This document shows positions 25,765 to 31,256 of a DNA stretch of 31,256 nt, piece after piece. Position numbers and translations under genes: made by a program. The notes below the pieces were generated by a model that was given only the letters and a program-made list of their open reading frames with translations, was not told where the DNA came from and did no database searches. The stretch comes from Thraustochytrium sp. TN22. Its lineage: Eukaryota > Sar > Bigyra > Thraustochytrida > Thraustochytriidae. The stretch covers positions 1-31,256 of the forward strand of contig JABLUY010000336.1 of the NCBI GenBank assembly GCA_013306675.1. The letters run 5' to 3'. The number at the start of each line of letters is the position of its first letter. Positions within the stretch are counted from its first letter, which is position 1.

Positions 25765-27305
25765 GGCTGTTGATGTTGTTGCTGCTGAGGCTGCTGCTGA
25801 GGCTGCTGCTGGGCCTGCTGCTGGGCCTGCTGCTGGGGCTGCTGCTGGGGCTGCTGCTGAGGCTGCTGGAGTTGCTTTGACTGACTGTGAGTGGCTTGGG
25901 GCATTTGCGGTCTTGGCTGTGTTGGCGGCCTGATTTGCGCTTGCTGGTGCTGTTGCATTTGCTGTTGCGTTTGCGTTTGCGGCTGTGGTTGCTCCATTGA
26001 AGAGTCTAACTCCTTTGCAGAGTCCAGCTCCTTTGCAGAGCCTAGACGTTGGCGCTTCTGCTGTTCTTGCAGGTCGCGTAGTTGCTGCTGCCGGCGTTGA
26101 TGCTCTGCCTTTTGCAGTTGCACCTTCTGCAGGACCTCCTTGTGGCGCTGGAGCTGCTCGGGCGTCTGCTGCCCGTCAAGACTCTGCTCTGTCGGAGAGG
26201 ACGCCTTCGGAACGAAGTCGTCTGCGCTTGCTTCTGCAGCCGCCTTGGCGGGCGCGTGCTGCTCCTGCGCGGCGCCCTCCGCGGGCTTCGGCGGATGCTG
26301 CAAGGGCTTTTTGGAGGCCGCTCCCGCCGGCGGGCTGTTGGGCGGCATCTCCTCGAGGAACATGTGCGAGCTGCGGACGGTCGGTGCGTACGTGCGGTAC
26401 GTCGCGGCGGACTGGGCCGCGACCGAAGGCAGCTCAGAAATCGTTCGCGCAGAAGCGCCGACAGCGGCAGCGGCGGCGGAGGAGGAAGAGGCGGAAGGCG
26501 TTTTGGCGGAAAAGAGAGGACTGGTGGTCGGGGAGGTGGCGCGCGAGTCACTGGCGAAGCCACGAAGGCTGCCCACGCCAATACGGCGCAGCGAGATACT
26601 GCCAAAGTAGCGCGAGGTGTCCTTGCCGCGGCGGATGGAGCAGGTGATGACCTCGAGCGGCGCACCCTCAAGGGCGCGGCGAAGGGTATGCACGATAGCG
26701 TAGTGCTGATCCTGGACCTCGTCGAAGAGCGCCCTTTCAAAGGCCTCGTAGGAGGTCTTCTCGGCGGCGAGCTTCTTGCTGATCTTGGGCTCGTCGAAAG
26801 GTTTGGCGAGGTCGAAGCGGGCCAGAGCGATGACGACGCTGTTTTCAGGAGTGACCTGGAGCATGATGCGGATTCCTTTGCCGTCCATGAGGTTGCCGTC
26901 CGGACAATCGGCCACACAAGCCTCGAGGAAGCGACTGATGATGGGGTCCGAGTTCATCTCGGCCTCCGGTGGCGAAGCAGGTGTGGTGGGAGCGTGGTCC
27001 TCGTGCGAGATGGAAGACGGAGGGGACACGGCGGCCTTGGGCGAGTCTGGCATATCAGCCGCGAGCGAACTCTCCGCACGCGACTTGTTCACGTCGCGCG
27101 GCGTGTCCTCGCCGTGGTTGCCCAGGTCCAAGTGCTCGTCGAGGTCTTCGTCCTCGTCTTCGTCAATCAGCAGGTTGATGATCTCGCCTCGCTGCCGCTT
27201 CGTCGGCGACGGCCTCCTGATTCCCGTTGCGGCCCCGGCGGCCGCAGCGGCGCCGTCCTTGGCGCCGTGCTCGTGGCCGCCATTGCGGTGGTTGGACTCC
27301 GGCAT
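23133..27305 (-). CDS. Giant polyglutamine protein with N-terminal domain and coiled coil
   Basis: A 1,390-residue protein. The start (27303-27305) is followed by an Ala/acidic region with a basic patch (RRPSPTKRQRGE), suggesting the nucleus. Residues about 115-245 form a complex, probably folded domain (SRFLEAC, HTLRRALEG, SRYFGSISLRRI) shared with the protein at 29332-31008. A Ser/Ala linker follows, then 450-650 of glutamine-rich sequence with several pure Q runs, the longest 37 residues (25533-25643). A second Ser/Pro/Thr linker leads to a coiled coil at about 925-1050 and a Trp/Cys-containing block (AEQWFERAKLLWMLVC). The last 230 residues are glutamine-histidine repeats. The organisation suggests a nuclear or RNA-granule scaffold or a Mediator-like coactivator, but no specific family was recognised. 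The frame is unbroken through every repeat. Confidence 0.85.
23290..23760 (-). repeat. Segmental duplication with glutamine-histidine arrays
   Basis: Two roughly 240-bp blocks near the 3' end of the polyglutamine gene encode related strings: EEEEMQEVQEMHTHSQQAHQ (around 23680-23740) and EEEEVQEVQKMHTQSQQTHQ (around 23440-23500), each followed by an EQPEQPQPQ linker and a QQH or QH array. The block was duplicated in frame, and each copy's QH array then changed length on its own. Confidence 0.85.
25315..25880 (-). repeat. CAG/CAA tracts encoding polyglutamine
   Basis: Several CTG/TTG (plus-strand) tracts separated by imperfect copies of a KQQEQQLQQQQQLQRK module (about 25470-25530 and 25650-25720). 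The longest run, 25533-25643, encodes 37 glutamines from mixed CAG and CAA codons; 25318-25364 is nearly pure CAG. A further set of 12-bp CCTGCTGCTGGG-like units (25790-25870) encodes QQAQQQPQ repeats. Confidence 0.92.
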
Positions 27306-27768
27306 CCACGCCTCGAGCGGCGCGTCTCGCGCGCCCCCGCCCGGCCCGCGCGGCGCGGGCCGCCGGCGGCCGCCGGCTGCAGACGCGGGCTCGCCGCCGC
27401 GCCGCGCCGCGCCGCGCCGCCCTCGAGCGCGCGGCCGCGCGCGCGCGCGCAAGGGGTTCTGCGCCTCCGCGAGCGCCGCGTCAGGCCAGCGGGAGCGCCG
27501 CGCCCCGTCCGTCGGCGCCGGGATCGCGCGCGGCGCTCCTCCGCCGTCCCGGCGGCCGCGCGCGGCGGCGGCGCGCGGGCGGCGCGGCGCGCCGCGGCCG
27601 CGCGCGCAGCGCCCGCCGCGCGCGCGCGCGCGCGCCTGCGCCCGCGCGGCAGCTGCGCGGCGGGCCGCGGCGGCGGGGTGGCGGCGCGAGGCGCGCGGCA
27701 GGCAGCGCAGCCTCGCGCGGGCAGAACGCCAAGGCGCGCTCGGCGGCTGCGCGCGCGCGCGCGGCGGA

Positions 27769-27806
<38 letters not shown>

Positions 27807-27820
27807 GCGGGCGCGGCGCG
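27306..27820. promoter_or_regulatory. CG-dense divergent promoter region between polyglutamine gene and gamma-SNAP
   Basis: These 515 bp lie between two divergent ATGs and are almost entirely C and G, with CGCG runs (about 27425-27450, 27615-27640) and a GCG/GGC trinucleotide array (about 27763-27806) directly before the gamma-SNAP ATG. Both strands are open over long stretches, but only as Arg/Ala/Pro-rich chance frames. No TATA box is visible. Confidence 0.6.
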
Positions 27821-29233
27821 ATGTCGGCCCTGAGCGCGGGGCGCAAGCACCTGGCGGCCGGCAAGGCGGCGCTGAAGACGTCGCTGTTCAAGTGGGCGCC
27901 GGACCACGTGTCGGCGGCGCACGAGTTCGAGAAGGCGGCCGTTGCGTTCCGGGCGGCCGGCGCGCGCGAGGAGTGCCTGGCCGCGTACGAGCTGGCGGGC
28001 GAATCGCATGTCAAGGCCAAGAACGACGCGGCGGCAGCCAAGGCGTGGGAGGCAGCCGCGCAGCAGCGCGTGGATGTCTTCAAGGAGGAGGCCAAGGGGA
28101 TCGAGGGCGGGCTCGCCGAGGCCAAGGCGGCCGCCGAGCTGTACTCGCGCGCTGCCATGGTGTACCGCGAGGGAGGCATGGCGACGCAGGCCGCGAGCGC
28201 GCTGACGAAGCGCGGCCAGCTCCTCGCTGACGCGGCGGGGTCGCTTCCGGAGGCTCACCGCGAGCGGGACGGCCTGCTCACCGAGGCGCTCAAGAGCATG
28301 ATGACGGCGTGCGAGGAGCTCGAGATGCATGGTAAGCTGGTCTTCAGCAAGGACACCTACCGCAACGCCTTCAATCTGGTGGTGAAGCTGCGCCGGTGGA
28401 GTGACGCGCTGCGCGTGCTGGACAAGATGCTGCTCGTCTACAAGGAGCTGAACCAGACGACGGGCGCGCACAAGCTGCGTCTGAGCGCCGTGGTCATCAA
28501 TTTGCAGCGCAATGACCTCACGGCGGCGCAAAAGGCCTTCCGCGACGGCTTTGATGATGACTCGTACCTGCGCTCGGACGAGTGCGCCGCGGCCGAGGAC
28601 CTGATCCGCGCCTGGGAGGCATTGGACGAGGACGCGGTACGCAGCGTGACGAAGCGCACCGTCTTTCAGTTTCTCGAACACCAGGTAGCGCTCGTCGCGC
28701 GGGAGCTGAGTCCGTACACCGCGAGTGCGCAGTCCAAGGACGCTATGCCGTATGGCTCGCTCAAGGAGGCGCCGCCGCAGCCCATGGCGGTACCCGCGGC
28801 TGCGCCCGCCGCCGCCGCTGCTACTGCTACTGCTGCTGCAGCCGTCGCGCCTCAGGCCACGGCGGAAGCCGCGGATCCCGCAATGCGCAGCGAGCTCTTT
28901 CGCGGGCGGGGCGGCGGCGCGAGCGGCGCGAGCGGCGCGAACCGCGGCTCCGCGGCTCCGGAGGCCTCGGCCGCGGTAGCAGCAGCGCTGCCGGCGTCGG
29001 AGTCGGAGTCGCTGTCCTCGTCGCACGAGGTGACGGCCACGGCGACGGCGGCTGCGCCCGTGGACGCCGTGGCAGATGTGCTGGAGGGCGCGGCCATGTT
29101 CGCCAAGACCACGGACGAGGCGTCGTCGAGCTTGCAGGCGTCTGCGGAGCCGTCGATCGCTGCAGTGCCGGCTCCGGCTCCGGGGGTTGAGGAGGACGAG
29201 GAGGACGAGGACGAGCTCGCATTTTTGCGGTGA
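27821..29233 (+). CDS. NAPG: Gamma-SNAP-like SNARE disassembly adaptor with long C-terminal tail
   Basis: A 470-residue protein whose first about 300 residues match gamma-SNAP, the TPR-like adaptor that links NSF ATPase to SNARE complexes on the cytosolic face of secretory and endosomal membranes. Matching blocks in order include KTSLFKWAPDHVSAAHEFEK (human gamma: KTGFLKWKPDYDSAASEYGK), AAVAFRAAG, AAMVYREGG, LVVKLRRWSDAL, VINLQRNDLTAAQKAF and DECAAAEDLI. Human gamma-SNAP is about 312 residues; here an Ala/Ser/Thr/Pro-rich linker of about 150 residues is inserted before an acidic end (EEDEEDEDELAFLR) that recalls the DEEEDEYSGG tail of animal gamma-SNAP. The ATG at 27821 directly follows the GCG array. 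The stop is 98 bp from the convergent neighbour's stop. Confidence 0.92.
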   Translation: MSALSAGRKHLAAGKAALKTSLFKWAPDHVSAAHEFEKAAVAFRAAGAREECLAAYELAGESHVKAKNDAAAAKAWEAAAQQRVDVFKEEAKGIEGGLAEAKAAAELYSRAAMVYREGGMATQAASALTKRGQLLADAAGSLPEAHRERDGLLTEALKSMMTACEELEMHGKLVFSKDTYRNAFNLVVKLRRWSDALRVLDKMLLVYKELNQTTGAHKLRLSAVVINLQRNDLTAAQKAFRDGFDDDSYLRSDECAAAEDLIRAWEALDEDAVRSVTKRTVFQFLEHQVALVARELSPYTASAQSKDAMPYGSLKEAPPQPMAVPAAAPAAAAATATAAAAVAPQATAEAADPAMRSELFRGRGGGASGASGANRGSAAPEASAAVAAALPASESESLSSSHEVTATATAAAPVDAVADVLEGAAMFAKTTDEASSSLQASAEPSIAAVPAPAPGVEEDEEDEDELAFLR

Positions 29234-29279
29234 GCGGAGCGGACGTGCGACGGAATCTTGTAGCAAATGACGAAGGGTG

Positions 29280-29290
29280 AAAAAAAAAAA
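29280..29290. repeat. A11 homopolymer between convergent 3' ends
   Basis: Eleven adenines in the 98-bp spacer between the gamma-SNAP stop and the convergent stop at 29332. It is a rare A-rich patch in GC-rich DNA and may belong to the 3' end signals of one or both transcripts. Confidence 0.7.
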
Positions 29291-29331
29291 GGGATGCTCG
29301 CTATTCAGTCTGTCACTGTCAAAGGATGATT

Positions 29332-31008
29332 TCAAGTGGAGGCCGACGGCACGTTTCCGAGCGGAAAGCCGTCGTCCTTGGTGGGCTGGTGCTCCTGGTC
29401 AAGGCGCGCGCGGAGGCGCTCGAGGTCGCGCTTGACGGCGCGGTACTTTTGCTTGACGGTGTCGAGGCTATTGGCCGCCTGAATGTACCTGGCCTCGGCA
29501 AGCTCGTGCTTGAGCTTGATGTTCTCGTTCTCCGTGCGCGAGAGCTTGAGTTTGTTGCGGAGGTCCTGCACGCGGCGATCGCGGTCCGCGAGCTCGCTGG
29601 CGAGCCCAACGCCGGCCGCATCACCTCTCGCGAGAGAGCCGCCCCGCCGCTGCGCGTCGGCAAGCTGCGCCCGCGTCTCGCGCAGCTCCCGCTCGAGGCG
29701 CTCGTTTACATCGAGCTGGGCGTCGAGCTTGTCCTGCATGTCTGAAAGCTCATCGTCGCCGCGGAGACAGACCGTGTGGATGGCCGGCACGACGGCATGA
29801 AAAAACTCGGTCATGCCTCGCGGCAGCAGGTTCGGCAGCGCCGCAAGGATCATGTCGGCCGAGGCCAGGTCGCCATTGGCGGCTGCGGCATTCAACTGCG
29901 CCGTCGTGAGAAGGGAGGCTGAGGACGAAGACGAAGACGAAGAAGCACCGAGGGCCGCGTCTCTCAACGCAGCGGCAGCGCGTGACCCGGACGCGGCCGC
30001 CTGTCGCATTTGCGCTTGCTCCAGCTCTTCCTCATGATGGTGATGTTGCTGCTGCTGCTGCTGCTGCAACAAGTCCTGCTGGCCTTGCAGCTTCTGCTGC
30101 TTTTCCTCGGCAATACGACGGCGCTTGGCTATGGCGGCAGCACGCGCCTTGGCGGTGCGCTCGGCGCCGGAGACGGCCGCCGGCGGCGCGCTGCGCAGCG
30201 CCCTCGGGGTCGCGGCCGCTGCGGCCGCCGGCGTTGCCGGCGTCGCGGGCGCGCGAGCGGGCCCAGTATCGGACTCTGCGTGAACGAGGAAAATGGTGCC
30301 CTCCAGGACGTTTTCCTCCGGGATGTACTTGAGATCCGACTTTTCGACCGTGAAGAGGTAGCGCGACTGACCGTCCCGATGAAGCGCCTTAATCTTGCCG
30401 TCGAGCGAGCGGAGCGTGTGAATGAAACCAGTCTCGTCATTACGCTGCACGAAGCTCACAAGCGTCGATACGAAGTGACCGCCGCGCGGGCGCTCGAGCC
30501 GCAGACGTTCTGTGACCTTTTCCGGGTCTGCGATGTTCTCGGGCTTGTCCATCTGCTTATCGTGCAGCGCGTAGAAGATCATGCGCCCGCGGCCGATCTT
30601 CTTCTGCTGAAAGACGAGGAGCGCCCGCTCCCAGTTGCGCGGCAGCTTCGCCAAGCAGTTTGCCAAGAAGATCGCCATGAGCTCGCGCTTTTCGGCCGTG
30701 CCCTTGTTGCGAAGCTCGACCTCGAGCCGCGAGCCCCAGCCGGCCGTCTTCCTGCGCTTGGCCCCGTTCGCCTGAGCGCCGCCGCCCGACGACGAGGCGC
30801 TCGCGGGCGCGACCGTCGCGCTGCGCAGCGAGGTGCGACGAAAGCTCGGTCTGCTGCCGTTCTCGTCCGCCTCGCCGTCCCCGCCGTGGCCCTGCTCCAG
30901 CTCCTCCTCGTCCGAGTCCTCATCATTCGTGCTCTGGTCCGTTTCCATCCGCGCGACCGCCTCCTCCGCGGGCATCGCCTTCTCCTTCCCCTCCTCCATG
31001 CTTGCCAT
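29332..31008 (-). CDS. Nuclear-looking coiled-coil protein sharing a domain with the polyglutamine protein
   Basis: A 558-residue protein of unknown function. Residues 1-60 are acidic, followed by a basic nuclear-signal-like KRRK at 84-87. Residues 94-245 form a complex, probably folded domain (FLANCLAKL, IHTLRSLDG, SRYLFTVEKSDLKYI) that resembles the N-terminal domain of the giant polyglutamine protein in motif order. A Pro/Ala linker, a second basic cluster KRRR near 296, a seven-glutamine, four-histidine tract (315-325), a Ser run, a helical block 370-415 and a coiled coil 415-540 follow. The layout (acidic start, domain, Q tract, coiled coil) matches the larger protein in miniature. The ATG at 31006-31008 was chosen; a second ATG three codons later is also possible. 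A TATA-like site lies 78-85 bp upstream. Confidence 0.82.
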   Translation of the reverse strand: MASMEEGKEKAMPAEEAVARMETDQSTNDEDSDEEELEQGHGGDGEADENGSRPSFRRTSLRSATVAPASASSSGGGAQANGAKRRKTAGWGSRLEVELRNKGTAEKRELMAIFLANCLAKLPRNWERALLVFQQKKIGRGRMIFYALHDKQMDKPENIADPEKVTERLRLERPRGGHFVSTLVSFVQRNDETGFIHTLRSLDGKIKALHRDGQSRYLFTVEKSDLKYIPEENVLEGTIFLVHAESDTGPARAPATPATPAAAAAATPRALRSAPPAAVSGAERTAKARAAAIAKRRRIAEEKQQKLQGQQDLLQQQQQQQHHHHEEELEQAQMRQAAASGSRAAAALRDAALGASSSSSSSSASLLTTAQLNAAAANGDLASADMILAALPNLLPRGMTEFFHAVVPAIHTVCLRGDDELSDMQDKLDAQLDVNERLERELRETRAQLADAQRRGGSLARGDAAGVGLASELADRDRRVQDLRNKLKLSRTENENIKLKHELAEARYIQAANSLDTVKQKYRAVKRDLERLRARLDQEHQPTKDDGFPLGNVPSAST

Positions 31009-31256
31009 TCGCTTGTGCCTTTTCCACGCGCGCGCCGACTCGGTGCGCTCCCGCGCGCTGGCCAGCTCGCTCGTCGCCCTGCACGCTATATAGGTAGCAG
31101 GCGAGCTCGCTCGCTGCCTGCCTCGCCTCGCCGCGCCGCGCCGCGCCTCGCCGCGCCTCGCCTCGCCGCCGCGTCTGGGCCGCGCCTCGCCGCCGCGCGA
31201 CGCCGCGCCTCGCCCGCCCGCGCCCGCCCGCGCCGCCGCCGCCGCCGCCGCCGCCG
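31009..31256. other. Right edge: 5' flank of coiled-coil gene and CCG-rich repeats
   Basis: The first about 85 bp are the probable 5' UTR and promoter of the gene at 29332-31008. From about 31120 to the end the DNA is a succession of GCCTCGCCGCGCC-type imperfect repeats, finishing in a pure CCG run (about 31233-31256). No gene seen. Confidence 0.7.
31086..31093 (-). promoter_or_regulatory. TATA-like box (CTATATAG)
   Basis: A palindromic CTATATAG stands alone in CG-dense DNA 78-85 bp upstream of the ATG at 31008. The distance suits a TATA box with a start site about 30 bp downstream and a 5' UTR near 50 bp. It is the clearest TATA candidate in the non-coding parts of the window. Confidence 0.5.

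Noticed and set aside
23290-25880. CRISPR-like or non-coding satellite interpretation of the repeat-rich region
   Set aside because: There are no constant repeats with unique spacers; repeats are codon-based and stay in frame within a large eukaryotic gene.
25163-25933. Plus-strand polyalanine/polyvaline and polyleucine frames
   Set aside because: CTG/TTG repeats read as Leu, Ala/Val or Cys in the three plus frames; the minus frame alone links to complex sequence on both sides.
26082-27833. 583-codon plus-strand frame across the 5' part of the polyglutamine gene and its promoter
   Set aside because: It opposes the conserved N-terminal domain shared with the 29332-31008 protein and is otherwise Arg/Ala-rich leader translation.
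1-31256. Virus-derived elements, retroelements or DNA transposons
   Set aside because: No reverse transcriptase, integrase, transposase or capsid motif, no long terminal repeats and no target-site duplications were seen; the one large direct repeat is a host gene duplication.

Overview
The window reads as a gene-dense, intron-poor, very GC-rich stretch of a eukaryotic nuclear genome. Eukaryotic hallmarks are an APC/C subunit, a kinesin-14, a gamma-SNAP, an acylaminoacyl-peptidase, a large-type thioredoxin reductase with a mitochondrial-type leader, a Golgi-type sugar transporter fusion and long polyglutamine proteins. Every confident gene is one uninterrupted frame; third codon positions are almost all G or C and most stops are TGA. 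An axonemal SAXO-type repeat protein implies a flagellated stage. A flagellated protist is the best fit; a labyrinthulomycete/thraustochytrid-like stramenopile would suit the GC content, intron poverty and zoospore flagella, but that assignment is inference. Both window ends lie in CCG repeats, as expected where an assembly broke.

Layout: 1-994 holds low-complexity repeats and a doubtful gene tail. It is followed by a peroxisomal-type alpha/beta hydrolase (995-2008 +), APC13 (2443-2673 +), kinesin-14 (2783-5710 -), a 35-codon small frame (5943-6050 +), a SAXO-Hsp70 fusion (6206-7537 -), an 84-bp minisatellite, a low-complexity basic protein (8233-9201 -), acylaminoacyl-peptidase (9348-11648 +), two tandem copies of an unknown nuclear-looking gene (11704-13077 - and 14082-15230 -), a small membrane protein (15875-16363 +), thioredoxin reductase (16541-18250 -), a 1,309-residue transporter/pyruvyltransferase/glycosyltransferase fusion (19119-23048 +), a 1,390-residue polyglutamine protein (23133-27305 -), gamma-SNAP (27821-29233 +) and a coiled-coil protein (29332-31008 -) that shares a domain with the polyglutamine protein.

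Genes often alternate strand. Convergent 3' ends are only 54-177 bp apart, whereas divergent 5' ends share 146-868 bp of GC-rich spacer, so shared bidirectional promoters are likely. The genes do not form one pathway. There are loose themes: cell division and microtubules (APC13, kinesin-14, SAXO), secretory pathway (gamma-SNAP, sugar transporter/transferase), and redox or peptide housekeeping (TrxR, acylaminoacyl-peptidase). The most unusual items are two domain fusions: an axonemal repeat protein ending in an Hsp70 substrate-binding module without its ATPase, and a transporter joined to two transferase-like domains. No virus-derived element, CRISPR array, rRNA or convincing tRNA was seen.
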